DNA of 64,000 nt from Heliocybe sulcata (GCA_004369045.1 ML213503.1:248001-312000), one strand, 5' to 3'; shown: positions 39,781-51,817, numbered from the stretch's first letter. The notes: generated by a model from the sequence alone, not told the origin. Numbers and translations are program-made.

Positions 39781-41891
39781 ATGTATTTCCTGAGGCGTGC
39801 ATCGTTCCGGCCTCCTTCCACTTATCGATTACTCTGCCTGCGCCCAGGACTGCACCCAAGTCGCGCTATGGCGACCATGAATATCGAATCCGCTCAGGCG
39901 ACGCTGCTCAGCCTCGAGGAGGAGGTGGCGAAGCAGACTGCACTGGTCAATGAGCTCCGAACGACGAACGCAGATCCTGCAGCACTGGATGAGGCGAAGA
40001 AGAAGTTGGGGGAACTGAAGAAGATGATTGCATTGAGCAAGGGTGCGGGCGGGAGCAAGGAGGTGAAGAAGAAGGAGCGGTTATTGCTGAAGACGGCCAA
40101 GGTATGTGCAAGTACACTGGCTAATATGCTTCACAGTTAATCGCACAGATCAGGGGACAAGAGATTATGGACCATCAGAAATGCACTGCCGCGAACACAT
40201 TGAGCGAACCGTCAAGTCTGTCTTCTCGCTATACGGAGGCTCGCAACTTGATACCCCAGTCTTTGAGCGGAAAGACATCCTGACGGACAAGTACGGCGAG
40301 GACGCAAAGCTTATCTTCGACTTGATGGACCAAGGAGGCGAGCAGCTTGCATTACGATATGATCACACCGTTCCTCTGGCACGTTGGCTGGCGATGCAGG
40401 GGAACGCTGTCGGTGCCAGTGGACAGAGTAAGATCTGGCAGGTCGGGAAGGTCTACAGGCGAGATAATCCCGTCATGAGCAAAGGTCGGATGCGAGAGTT
40501 CTCACAGGCTGTGAGTGTTTTGGTTCCTGTTGATTGCATCTCTCTCACAGACGATGCAGGACTTTGATATCTCGGGAGTCTGGGATCCTATGATTCCGGA
40601 TGCAGAGATCATCTCACTAATAAGCACCATCTTGTCACGGCTCGATGTTGGTGACTTCATAATCAAGGTCAGCACCACTTAAACCCTGCTACCCTCGTTA
40701 CTCATCCAATACAGATGAACCACCGAAAAATCCTGGACGGTATCTTCGAAGTTTGCGGCGTCCCGCCTGAGAAGATCCGGCCGATCTCCTCAGCTGTGGA
40801 TAAACTCGATAAAGTAGGTCTCCTCATAGCCCTCATTTCGCAACTGTTCACGCTGCATGCAGCTGCCCTGGGTAGAGGTGAAGAAAGAGATGACTGCCGA
40901 GAAGGGCCTCGATGAGTCAATAGCGGACAAGATCGGTGAATACGTCAAACTGAAAGGTGGACCCGCCCTGCTCGAGCAGCTCAAGGCGGACGAGACACTG
41001 ATGGCGAACAAAAGCGCCAAGCAAGGCGCAGACGAAATGACGATACTGTTCTCACTACTCAGAGCGTACCGCTGTCTCGAGAAGGTCAGCTTTCGGCTCC
41101 AATGTGAACCGCACCTCTCTAACGCCTTGCAGGTATCCTTCGACATGTCTCTAGCCCGTGGGCTAGATTACTACACCGGCCTGATTTACGAAGCGGTCGT
41201 GGAAGCCTCCGCGCCGCCGGGTTTCAAGTTCGCCGACGCGCTCGCGGGGTCCTCGTCCGCACCAGCGCCGAAAGAGAAGAAAAAGAAGACGCCCAAGTCC
41301 GCGGATGGCTCGCTGGAGGAGGAAGAGGAGATTGACGAGTCACAGGTGGGCGTGGGGTCAATCGCCGCCGGGGGACGGTACGACAACCTCGTGGGCTCGT
41401 TCCTCGCCTCTGCGGCCGGGGACGAGAAGAAGGCCAAGGGCGGGCTGCCGTGCGTGGGCATAAGTTTCGGGCTCGACCGCGTGTTTGCGATCGTCTGGCC
41501 AAAGTGGGTCGAGCGCGGGACGCGCACGAAGGACACGATGGTGTACGTCATGAGCGCGGGCGACGGGCTCCTGGAAGAGCGCATCGAGCTCGTGAGAGAG
41601 CTGAGGGAGGCGGGGATCAAGGCGGATTTCCTGGCGAAGAGCAAGCCGAAGCTGCCGGCGCAGTTTGCGGCGGGGGAGAAGGACGAGGTGCCGTTTGCGG
41701 TGATCCTGGGCGCGGACGAGCTGAGGGCGGGGTTGGTGACGGTGAAGGAGCAGAGGTGGGAGATGGTGGAGGGGCAGGGGAAGAGGAAGGTGGAGAGTGC
41801 GGATAAGGGGACGCAGGTGCAGAGGGCGGAGTTGATCGAGTGGTTGAAGGGACGGGAAGGATGGAAGGCGTGGCAGGGTGGGGAGATTTAG
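39781..41891 (+). CDS. HTS1: Histidyl-tRNA synthetase, probably cytosolic and mitochondrial
   Basis: Charges tRNA-His. Two in-frame starts: ATG at 39781 adds [20 protein letters not shown] plus nine residues, Arg-rich without acidic residues, like a mitochondrial presequence; ATG at 39868 starts the cytosolic form [10 protein letters not shown]. Yeast HTS1 uses exactly this arrangement. Next a WHEP-like helical hairpin ([17 protein letters not shown]), then after the first intron motif 1 region [19 protein letters not shown], the tRNA-His contact/ATP motif 2 ([18 protein letters not shown]), histidine motif [10 protein letters not shown], and motif 3 GISFGLDR. The anticodon-binding domain completes it ([17 protein letters not shown]). 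A low-complexity insert of about 35 residues ([24 protein letters not shown]) sits between [12 protein letters not shown] and the [10 protein letters not shown] motif. Six introns. Confidence 0.95.
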
Positions 41892-41895
41892 GTGA

Positions 41896-41930
41896 TTGCT
41901 TGTAATATTGTGCTTGCTTGTAATATTGTG
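41896..41930 (+). repeat. Tandem direct repeat in HisRS 3' flank
   Basis: TTGCTTGTAATATTGTG occurs twice, at 41896-41912 and 41914-41930, one base apart, starting five bases after the HisRS stop. Each copy holds TGTAATATTG, close to the UGUA-core sites bound by Puf proteins. It may regulate the HisRS mRNA or be a local duplication. Confidence 0.7.
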
Positions 41931-42087
41931 GCATGTGCGATAGGTTCAGAAGTATAAACTATAGAATCCAGTTTTCCGGCTCTATGTCACATGCCCTGGA
42001 CAGTTCAGATGATGGTCGTAGTAATTAGCTGGCGATACCGATAAGGGCCGTCCTATAATACAAGGAGCATAACTTGGTTAACATTCT

Positions 42088-42914
42088 CTAATCATCATCA
42101 TCCGAACCAGAACCAGAACCTTCCTCCCCTTCCTCATCTACGAGTACTTTGAGTATGCTATCGAAAGGTAACACGGAGGAGTATCCCACCTGATGCGATG
42201 TCGTCCCGAGACACGCTGTTCTGCGCCTGAGCCTTGCGGATCAAGGCCTTGATCTCAACATCTTCTGGTTTGAGAAGGTCCACCACGGTGTCCCCGTTCT
42301 TATCCTTGATCCTAATACGAAAACATACTCAACACCAGCCAAAGACCAGAAAACATTCCCCGTACGTTACATCGGCACCTGCTTCCAGCAGACTCTCAAT
42401 CACGGCCTTTTTCGCTTCTGGGTCGTCGATCCTGACTGCGAGATGGAGCGGCGTGGCCTTCTCTAGGCGGTTCGCGGGATCCACGTCGCAGTCTTCGTGT
42501 GATAGAATATGTTCTAGGACATCGAACGACGCGTTCGACGCGCTGTACGCGATGAGACGAAATAGCGAGAGGGAGGCCATATTGATACATACTTACGCGT
42601 AGTGAAGGGCTGGGCGCGGACGTAATGACGCCGTTAGATTCAATTGGAGAAGGATAAGAACCGGGCGCACCTGTGTTCCCTAAACTATTAGGGATTGTGA
42701 GCATCTCTTATAGGGGAATATAGTAAGCACGTACCCATCCTGGAAGTTGATGTCGAATCCGCCCTCCTCAAAGACCTCAAGGAGCATCTCTTCGTTGTCA
42801 TCACGCGCAGCTGCGAGCAGTCTCTCGTCTATACTGATGTCAATATACAGATATCACAGGGAAAATGAGCATAGACTCGCTGTTGCTCGCGCCCTTAGGA
42901 GATTCTGTTGCCAT
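42088..42914 (-). CDS. Ankyrin-repeat protein
   Basis: Start MATESPKGASNSE; the next exons read SDIDERLLAAARDDNEEMLL, EVFEEGGFDINFQDG, then a 14-base exon (TTTAGGGAACACAG) that supplies LGNT, then ALHYAASNASFDVLEHILSH. Ankyrin motifs: GNTALHYAA, EKATPLHLAVR and NGDTVVDLL. The tail is Glu/Ser/Asp-rich (GEEGSGSGSDDD). Stop at 42088. About 200 residues with two to three repeats, resembling the small cytosolic Yar1-like ankyrin proteins that guard ribosomal proteins, but a specific role cannot be shown. Five short introns. The stretch 42915-43315 upstream is its promoter; I see no gene in it. Confidence 0.85.
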
Positions 42915-43315
42915 TTCAGTGCTGCGTAGTAGAAAGGATAGCGGGATACGGAAAGGTGATACACACAGCTTCAAGGCGCAACTGGGCTCCTGATTTAGAT
43001 GTTGTCGGCGATCGTATGCAGAAGTGTGCGAACTACGCTTCGTCCTACGGGAACATTGACACGCTCCGCAGTGGCACCCGAGGTCCTCCTCGTCGACTTG
43101 AACTTGACTTCTCATGAACGTCACAAGGTAGGTGCTTTGCTCTGCTGCATCTCTAACCATTGCGTGGTATTTACACAATTTTACAGTAGCTGTGGTTAAC
43201 TACACACCTCTAAGAAACGTCCGAGGTCCGCCGGTGAGCCTGAAACAAGCTGGAAAAAATACATCTTCTATCTGCTACAAATTCCGACCATACCAACTAC
43301 AGCAATAAACGCGGT

Positions 43316-44270
43316 CTACGGACTCCTATCCGCTCTCTTCTGCGTGCTACGTGTCTTTGCCTTCTTCCGAGGCCGCTCATCGCCAACCTCTCTGGCTTCT
43401 CTGGCGGGGCTGCCCTTGCCTGTTCCAGTGCTAGAGCCACTGCTGTTACCGGAATCAGGCTCTGACCCCTTGGAACCATGGACTTCTTCCACAGTGTCCT
43501 CCGCGCTGTAGGATTCGTTCTTGTCTTCGGACGCCTCCTTGCCCTCTCCTGCCTTCTCTCGTTCTGGGTCTGCCTCAGCCTGATCTTCATCTCTGTTGCT
43601 GATCGTCTTAACTGGATCCTTACGGACCAAGGGATAATAATCAGCCTCTAGCTGACTGACGGTTTCGATATACCTACATGTCCCCAGTTCTTCAAGCTAC
43701 GCGACCTGCGTCAGGGGGAAAGTCCCGTCAAGGAGAGAGAAGGTCTTACCTGATCGTGCTCTTGGTGTTCTCCAGCCCCTCTTTTGTTTTTGTCTCCTTC
43801 AAGTGATCCTCCTGAGCTAGGTGGCGATTTATGTAGCTGTCCGCATCAAACATGAGTAAAATAAGCTCGCGTTCTGCTTGCTGGCATCGTACCCGGTAAC
43901 CTTCCTCATATGGCCAATCTCTCCCTGCCGCTGTAATCAGCAAAATCACGGAACACAACTGCATACTGTCACGCACCTCGTCATATCCCTCTGGATCCTT
44001 CTCTGGGTTCTTCTCCAATATCTTCGTAATTTTCTTCGCACTCTCCAAGCCCACACCAGTCCCAGCTTTCTTGCTCTTGTCTCCGTCGACCCACTCTTGC
44101 AGCTCCTCCGCGCTCATGTTCACTTTGTCGTTGAACTGCTCGATCACTTCGACTGTGGGTTTAACCATCCTTGGCGGCGTAGTGTGGAAGAATGCGGACG
44201 AAGACGTTCGGAAGAGAGACGACGTCGGCAGCTTTATACGATGCAACGTAAGCAAGCGGCTAGCAACCAT
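43316..44270 (-). CDS. DUF3140-domain protein with basic tail
   Basis: The long form starts MVASRLLTLHRIKLPTSSLF, continuing to FFHTTPPR, an Arg/Ser-rich, acid-free leader like a mitochondrial presequence. A second ATG at 44168 starts MVKPTVEVIEQFNDKVNMSA. The domain is read across introns: EELQEWVDGDKSKKAGTGVG, IGHMRKVTG joined to YINRHLAQEDHLKE, TKEGLENTKSTI, then SLKNWGHDPVKTI, where HMRK...RHLAQ and KNWGHDP are the family marks. The tail is charged and Gly/Ser-rich and ends with RPRKKAKTRSTQKRADR, a likely nuclear signal. DUF3140 proteins have no known reaction. Splice joins in the middle are my reconstruction and remove the frames that looked different at first sight. Confidence 0.8.
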
Positions 44271-44502
44271 TGTCTCAGGCTATGAGTGAGGAGTGTTGTC
44301 ACCCGCACGTCTCTTATTCGGATCTTCTGCGGCTGACAGCCAGTCCAGTCTGAACCGATATTGTACCGTCAACGGCCCTCTATGGTAGCCACTATAAGTT
44401 AGCCCATATATTACATACCGCCCCTACATGCCCAGTACAACTCGGGGCTTCCACATAAATTAACCGTTGTCCGTATCCTACACCAAGGTCCTCCATAGGC
44501 AA

Positions 44503-47500
44503 TCAGAACTGCTGAATCCCCAACTGCTCCACAAAGCTCTGCCAGGTCGAGTCCAATATCAAAGGCTGCTCCTGCCCATTCATACCAGCATCAACAGCCT
44601 GATCCACGCTCACTCCATATTGATTCCAATCAAAACCCCCGCTAAAGGTCCATCCCCCACCGAACTGCTGGTCCACAGGCTCGGGCGGGATATCGAACAT
44701 GCTTTGGGGTGCCTGCACAATCGGCGCGTGACCTTCGAACGCCATCATGTCGTTCATGATAGAAGGGTGCACGTTCATATCTTCAGGCAGGCTCGCGAGG
44801 AAGTGCCGCTCATCTGGCATGGGCGCGCTGTGGACTTGGCTTTGATCGACGGCGTGAGGTAAGGCGCTAGGGCGGACCGCGGGAGATTCAGGGTGGTTTG
44901 TCAAGGTTGTCTTGCCGTGTAGTCGCTCAAGCTCTGAGACGGCCAGCACGGGGCTCGCGCGGCTGGGCATCTCGTCCAAAGCGCTGTGTGCCAGGGCGTG
45001 CAGTTTCCGGACGACGTCCTGCATTGGTCTGTCAGTATTGTCCTGATGCATGAGATGCAGGAGATACAGTACCAGACTATGTGCGGCAGCCAGGCTCGTC
45101 TTCGCCGCTCGCTCGAATAATGAGTGCGCGACATTCAATGAGTCAAGAGCGCATCTGGAGATCCTCGACGGTCTCGACCTTGTGATGTGGAGGCACATAA
45201 CGATCTAGTAATGATATAAAAAAATTACGTGCAGCTCCTGGAGAGCTTCTATGATGTTCGCATACCGAGGAGGTGAGTGCATGAGACCACGCCAAACTCA
45301 TGCGTTCTATGGGGTACGGACTTTCCGCATACAACTCATCCAAGTACTTGATGATGCGGTAGGCGGAGCGGTACACGGCAATAGCAGACATGCCGTATTT
45401 ATGCTTCAACGGCTCCTCGGGATTGTCTTGAATAGCCTGCGCAAAGTAGCCGCGGTGAAGATGGAGCAATGCTGTAAGCTCATGATCAGGAATCAGGCAA
45501 GGTACTACTGAAGTAAGGAGACGCACTAGACTCTCTATGAGACAAGATCGTCCACCGCTGCATGTGAAGATATACAGGCGATTGTCGGTCGAGCTCGACG
45601 CAGACTGGACGGAGCGGTATCGGTACATAGAGCTCCCGGAGCTTGCGGTCCAAGCCCAGAACTTCGGTGTACGACGGCGTCTTCGCGGCGAACGCGGTGG
45701 ACATCACAACGGTGCGCATTAGGATAGCAGAGCGGATGATTATTTCATAGACTGCAGAAATGATGAACTCTTGAGCCACTGAGAGACGGATTTGAGTTAC
45801 TTACATCCGAGCTGCTTATTTCCATCCCCATCTGTGATACGTTCCTCTTCCAGTGTACGAGGGAGGTTGCATTCGACATATTGCAGGTCGATAGCGGGAG
45901 GTCTCCCGTAACTGAAGCTCTGTAAAATGTAAGAAGAGGGTGTGGACAATGTAGACCTCCTTACCAGCCATGCGTCTCCGACGAAAAGGTGCCAGAAAGC
46001 GTAGGTACGCTTTAAGGATGTCTTCTCGTCCAAATGCCAGCGACTGCTTCTCAAATCTAGAGCGCATTAATACACTCTGATCCAGTATATCTAGAGAGCA
46101 CTCACGAAGGCCGATCTGTGGTGGAATAGCGGTGAGGAAGTATCCACTGCATACATAGACAAGCCCACGCACGCTTTGACCAAACTTGAACGCATTGCTC
46201 ATATCTATCCACGGCATACTGGTGCCTTCGAAATCCCTGAGCTCTGTGAATTGAGCTTGGTATGCCTGAGTGTCATCTGGATTAGTATTTCCAAACGGAA
46301 TACATACCACTAATACATCACGTACGTATGACTGAACCCAGGTGACTGTCGTCTCCCTCAGAGACGGCATGGAATTAAGAGCCACGCGCGAGTAAATGTA
46401 GTAGTTGTCTGCGCGAGGAGAGAAGGCCTCTATCGAGGGGTCAGCGTATGCTGCGTAGGCGAAGATGATGAATAGCAAGGAGACGTAGTCCATAGCGTCC
46501 AAGGTCGGTAGGCTTATGAGTACGTGATTTAAGAAATCAGGTCGGTCTTTGAACACGCATGGACTCACCCGGATCGGTAAACGCTGGGTATTATCTCGTC
46601 GAAGACCTGTTCCCTGGGTAGAGGGAAATACCTGTAAACATTCAAGTTCCTAGTTGGTACCTGCGTGCAACCTCACGGCGAGGAAACAACTTACATGTAC
46701 CTCCCATGCTCCAGAAAAATCTCACAAAGTCTGCAAGTCTCAGAGAGCGGGGGTAAGGCCTGCAGCAGTTCTTTCCGTATGTGTTCTTCAGACGCGACTG
46801 ATCGCCGGTAGCATTGTGGGACCGACATGGACGCATCTAGGAGTTCTTGAGACAGACCGTGGAAGTGAGCATTATGATGTGGGCGGCGGGTGTTCGCCTG
46901 CACATGCTATTCAATATTATGGCTTCAGATGCCCTAACCACTTGGACTGACAAGAATAAGGAACTAGGGAAGAGTTGGTGAGATGTAAGATAAACATGTT
47001 CATTAATATGTACCTCAGAACGGGCGGTCTTTCCGAAGAACTTGGTTTCTCCTCGCGGACCGATGGTCAAGGAACCTAGCACCAGTGCATTAAATACCAA
47101 ATCATATCAGACGTTGTGAGTGCCTACCGAATGCATCGATGAAGTTTTCGTCTTCCTCTGTTACAGATTCTGCATCGGGGTGGAAGTCTGGATTACTCGA
47201 GGGTGCTGTGGATGGGCAAGCCGGAGATCCCTCATCAGTAGAAGGGCAGCTGTCAATCCTAGGTGATTGTACGCCTCTGCTGCTGCCACTACTGCTAGCG
47301 GCGCTTGCAGCTTCCTTGGCCACCCGTAATTCCTCTTCCACTTCGAGCAAGCGGACGCGGAGCTTGTCAACCTCATCGTGCAGATCTTCCGTGTTTGCCA
47401 AGACAAGTCTGACGCACAATAATCAATGCTTAAGGACAGGAGAGAAGCAGCGCCAATCACCGATTATTCTTGTCAACCACCAATGATCCGTCCGGGCATA

Positions 47501-47812
47501 TGGCTGCACAACCCCTCTTAATACAACCCTCACAAGGAGCCTGTCGGTATGATCCGTTACTTAGGCAGTACCGTTGGCAATTCTGGAGTGCTTGACCTAC
47601 CTTACGATCACATCGTACTTTCAGTCTAAACGAACCAATCAATCGTTAGATCGCTGGTAGCACCCTTTCCGCTAACGTACTCACCTCCGGCATTCCGCAC
47701 ACGATACAGGTACCCGTCCTGGACGCCTACGCATACCTTTCTGCTTATGGACTCTTCCTGACGGCTCGAGTATGAACTGTGCGCCACCGAGATCTTCTAC
47801 TCCCATTTCCAT
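44503..47812 (-). CDS. Zn2Cys6 fungal transcription factor
   Basis: Start MEMGVEDLGGAQFILEPSGR. The Zn2Cys6 cluster is spread over three exons: CAECR, RLKVRCDRK, then APCEGCIKRGCAAICPDG. The six Cys of the family are present (the last in CAAIC). A leucine-rich coiled coil follows directly (LHDEVDKLRVRLLEVEEELR), the usual dimerisation element, then an acidic Ser-rich segment. The large middle (45.1-46.6 kb) is the fungal-specific factor region, helical and with short hydrophobic stretches, split by about eight introns. The C-terminus is Gln/Pro/Asp rich (SMFDIPPEPVDQQFGGG). About 850 residues. Closest in kind to uncharacterised Zn2Cys6 regulators of Agaricomycetes; targets unknown. Start is at the first of two ATGs. 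Confidence 0.85.
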
Positions 47813-48404
47813 TGTGCTGAGCTCTCGTTAACTTGACTGAGATTAAGTACACTCTTTCGACTCCTGTGGTGTCCGCGGAATGCAAGTCGTGACAGTTTCA
47901 GAGAGGACTTGATGGTGCCGGTCCGAGACGTTGTCTTGTCATGCGCCGCTATGGCACTGCCTGGAGAAAGAGGCGCCCGCCGTGGATCTGACTAATACTT
48001 CGTGTTGTTCCATTTAGACCGGAGGTATCAACCTCGGGGGGCCAAAAGTTGGACCGTTCTTTCGGGGGCGCTCCTGTATACCAAAAGCAGATTTGTTTCT
48101 CGTTTCCTTAAGGCTAGGAACTGCAGGTTTAATACCCTCTTCTGGTGATTTCGCTTGACTCGGAAGATCCACCGCCCTGGGACACGTGTAAAACACAGCA
48201 TTACATTAGCCCCGATAAAGGCCCGATATGTAGAAGGAGGATACATTTACGACTATTATAGCTCATAAGGTCGGTTTACGGTACAGAAACTAGAGAATCA
48301 AGACAGCTATGGCCATGTACTGGAGCCTGAGGCCTGAGGCATGGTACTCGACATGAAATCGCCAGCGCTATATTTCCTCTCCAGACTCGATATCGGCTTC
48401 AGCC
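47813..48404. other. Intergenic, upstream of the Zn2Cys6 gene
   Basis: About 590 bases between two minus-strand genes. It should hold the transcription factor promoter and the CPT1 3' UTR. I see no gene; the small minus frames at 48014-48246 look like chance. Confidence 0.35.
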
Positions 48405-50112
48405 TCACATCCTCTTCTCCCCGCTCCCAGACTTTCCCCTGCGCCTCCAAACGCCAGTTTCATCCCTCTTGCGGACCGTGAAGCAAGCAATGCCCAAGAA
48501 ATTTGTAATCTCCCCAATGACCAGTGTGCAGAACCGCGCGTACAGGAGCGCCGACACCGCCAGCGTCGCGTAGACGAAATACTGCGTGCCTTTCATGTCT
48601 TTCTGAACAAGCGGCTCCCTATAATCCGTTCAAAATCAACGTCTGACTGGCACCTCATCCAGCCTAGATGAAACCCACCTTCCTAATATCCTGGGCAAAT
48701 TGATATCCAACGCGCCCACCGCAACCCACACCCACATCCCGTCCCACCAGGGAAAGGGCTGGCTCGTCACATGTGCCAAAATCATCTTGCCCACTTGTCT
48801 TGCGAACTGCAGCCCCCACGCGCAAAGGAAGGGAACAAACAGGCTCGAGTAGAGAATGGACGACTCGTAAATGGACGGAGAAGCCAGCCAGGCGAGGTAC
48901 AGCGAGACGGAAACCGGGAATGGGAGGAGGAACAGGAGAGGCTGGTAGCGGGCGCCGTGTGAGGCCACGCGAGAGCGGTAGACGTTTATATACCTGGAGG
49001 TGGGTGAGGAGAGGAGGAGAGGAGAAGGGAGGGGAACGTACGAGGTTATGATGTTGAAGGCGAGTGCCAGACCGCCGAAAACCATGAATGCATCGTTTAG
49101 ACCTAGGTTCTTTGGGACAGACTGGATTAAGCGGGCGACGGTCGGGATGCGCTTTACAGAGCCGGGAATAACGCTGAGTACGGGGGTATCCCAGAAGGCC
49201 GGACCTACAGTATTTCAGTATGGACTGCGAAAATGCAGCTCCCGTAAGGGTTTAAGACGTACCATAGAAACCAGAAATCACGAATATCACAACGATCATG
49301 AGGATACCCTCGACGGGCCCGGAAAACACGCCTAGATAAAGCTGCCCGGTGTGGTACTCTTCCCAAGTGGTCAAATAGAAATTAGCCAGAGTAGCAATTT
49401 GCGACGCTACAGTCCACCACGAGCGTCCCAGGTTCAGTGCCCTCGAGGCCAAGATCACCTCCAGCTGCAGTTTAGGTCGGTGCGTCAGATTTCAGGGCGG
49501 GGAGGAGCGAAGGTGAAACGAACAGTTGACGCACTGTTGTGTTTATCGCGTCGCAGCCGTGGTCGAACATCTCGCCTAGAGGTCCGGCCATGCCTGTCCT
49601 CCTAGCTTGTTTGCCGTCAATAGCATCGAGGGCCTGGTAAAAGAACAAGCCAGCGGCCCAGCTGAAGGTGACGTTTGGTTGAGACCAGTCCCACGGGTAG
49701 AAACGCTTGCAACTCACGTAAAGTATACCCATTGTGGAGGTCCCGCTTCACTGCCAGCATCTTTCTCGGTGAGATAGCCCGGGTCATAGTAGAGTAGGGT
49801 CGCAAAATTGGCGAACACGAGACATAAACCGGACAGCGTAATCTGTCAACATTGCCGTATCGTTCAAAAACTACGGGCCGTGATTTTGGGGATAAAGGGT
49901 GGCGTACCACATTGGGCGCGATCCATAATGGCCATAGAGTCACGAACCAGTTCCAGAACGGATTGAGGATGTAACGCGAGACTATTGAGCTGACGTTCAA
50001 TACTGTTAGTTCCTGCCCGAACAACACATTCAGGAGCAAGCACTCACTGGTCTACACCTTTGTACGAGTACTTTTTGAGACCATTCAAGGCCTGCTGTGG
50101 TATGTAGGGCAT
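48405..50112 (-). CDS. CPT1: Choline/ethanolamine phosphotransferase (CDP-alcohol, Kennedy pathway)
   Basis: Final step of the Kennedy pathway: CDP-choline or CDP-ethanolamine plus diacylglycerol to phosphatidylcholine or -ethanolamine, in the ER membrane. Start [20 protein letters not shown] at 50112. The catalytic motif [20 protein letters not shown], then GCD, is complete, matching DG-x2-AR-x8-G-x3-D-x3-D. Around it are many hydrophobic segments ([52 protein letters not shown]), in keeping with seven to ten transmembrane helices. The C-terminus is charged ([14 protein letters not shown]). About 410 residues, seven or so introns. Whether it prefers choline or ethanolamine is not visible. 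Confidence 0.94.
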
Positions 50113-50550
50113 GATTCGCGTCGCGGCGTATGCACCTTCGTAAATCGTCTAGGGAATACCGGCAGGATAGATCTAAGTCGTCTAGTCCGTTCAGGCCCAG
50201 GTAACCCCGCCTTCAGAGAGGAGAGTTGAAGAAATCCGAGGCATATGATCTCAGCTTGGAGCTAATCTACGCGAATACCGAACACCCGCATTTGACCTGG
50301 CTGCTCTTGCTTTATTTGATATGTCGAACTTTGTCATTCTTCAGTTCAGCTAAATTCCAGAGCCCACCGTAAAATCGGACTTAATGATAGTCCAACTAAG
50401 GCAGTGCAGTGTTTTTGACATTTTCTTGGGCGTTCGCCATGCGTCCGAGCTTAGCCCCGGGTCGATCTCAGCGTAAAGCAAGCTAGCGCGTCCTAATTAG
50501 AACTTAATCATAAACACAACGCTGGCTGGTGCAACAATATTCTGGTTTTA
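50113..50550. promoter_or_regulatory. Divergent promoter region (CPT1 / mitochondrial L2)
   Basis: About 440 bases between two divergent starts. No TATA box that I would trust and no gene seen. Confidence 0.4.
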
Positions 50551-51817
50551 ATGTTTGCTGCTCGCAATGGCAGCAGTCTCCTGCGGTCATGTCTCTCTCT
50601 ACGCTCCAGACAGGCTCTTTCTCCCTCCAAAGTCGCGTTTCTGCAGGGCGGCTCTAACTTGCAAACTCGCAAATTGGCGACGGAAGCACCGGTCGCGCAA
50701 ACCATCAGCGAGGCCCTTTCACGCTCGACCGACTTGTTCAAGACATACAAGCCCATTACACCTGGTCGACGCCATCTTCGACGCCCAATAAGTCCCCACC
50801 TCTATGAAGGCCGACCACTGCGTCTATTGACGACCCCCCTTCGCAAGAAGGGCGGACGAAACAACACCGGACGCATCACCATCCGTCATCGCGGCGGCGG
50901 CCACAAACGCCGCCTCCGCCTCGTCGACTTTACGCGGCGCGAGCCAGGCCCACACAACGTCGTGCGCATCGAGTACGACCCTGGCCGCTCCGCGCACATT
51001 GCCCTTCTGTACAACCCGAAGCCTGGTGTGGACGGCTGGAAGAAGTGGAGCTACATCCTCGCCCCGGAGAGCATACGGGCGGGCGATGTCGTGGAGAGTT
51101 TCCGGAGGGGGGTACCCGATGGGTACGTCCCCGGGTGGGTTGATTCGAAGGATAAGCGGGGGAAGGTCCTCGATACCGGTGTTGACTCCAGCGCGGGCGG
51201 TGGCGCTCCGACCGCGGGCGGGGCTCTTGCGCTTGGTCTCCTACGCTCTCGGATTATCAAGCCGGGCAATGTCCTCCCACTACGCCTTATCCCCACGGGC
51301 ACGATCATCCACTGCATCTCCCTCCGCCCCGAAAGGCCCGGCATCCTCGTGCGCGCGGCTGGTACTTTCGGGCAGGTCGTGGCGCATGATGATGGAGGCA
51401 AGTACACCCTGGTTCGTCTGCAGAGCGGTGAAGTGCGCAAGGTGTTGCAGGATTGCTCTGCGACCATCGGCAAGGTCAGTAACCCGCTGTGGAGGAACCG
51501 GCAGCTGGGCAAGGCGGGACGATCGCGTTGGCTAGGGCGGAGGCCTACTGTGCGCGGTGTGGCTATGAATCCGTATGTGCTTAGAGTGCTGGAGTGTCAT
51601 ACATGCATTGCTAATCTAAGTTATGTGGTATAGGGTGGATCACCCTCACGGAGGAGGTCGTGGTAAATCAAAAGGTAACAAACAGGCGAGATCTGTGTGG
51701 GGTTGGGTGTCGAGAGGTGTGCGGACGCGTAAGCCCGGTCCGAAGGGACCCAAGAACAGTAACAAGATGGTCGTACGGGAGAGGCCCAGGGGGAAGGAGA
51801 GGCGGCGGTCCAACTAG
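50551..51817 (+). CDS. RML2: Mitochondrial ribosomal protein uL2m
   Basis: Core protein of the large mitochondrial ribosomal subunit, next to the peptidyl-transferase centre. The N-terminus is a mitochondrial presequence (MFAARNGSSLLRSCLSLRSR). Then the uL2 fold: LRLLTTPLRKKGGRNNTGRI, HRGGGHKRRLRLVDF, and the SH3-like half with RIEYDPGRSAHIALL. The single intron (about 51573-51632) joins VAMNP to VDHPHGGGRGKSKG, the hallmark uL2 motif whose histidine lies near the active centre. Ends KERRRSN at 51817. The insert RGKVLDTGVDSSAGGGAPTA is an extension relative to bacterial L2. Apart from that single intron it is intron-free, unlike its neighbours. Confidence 0.95.
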
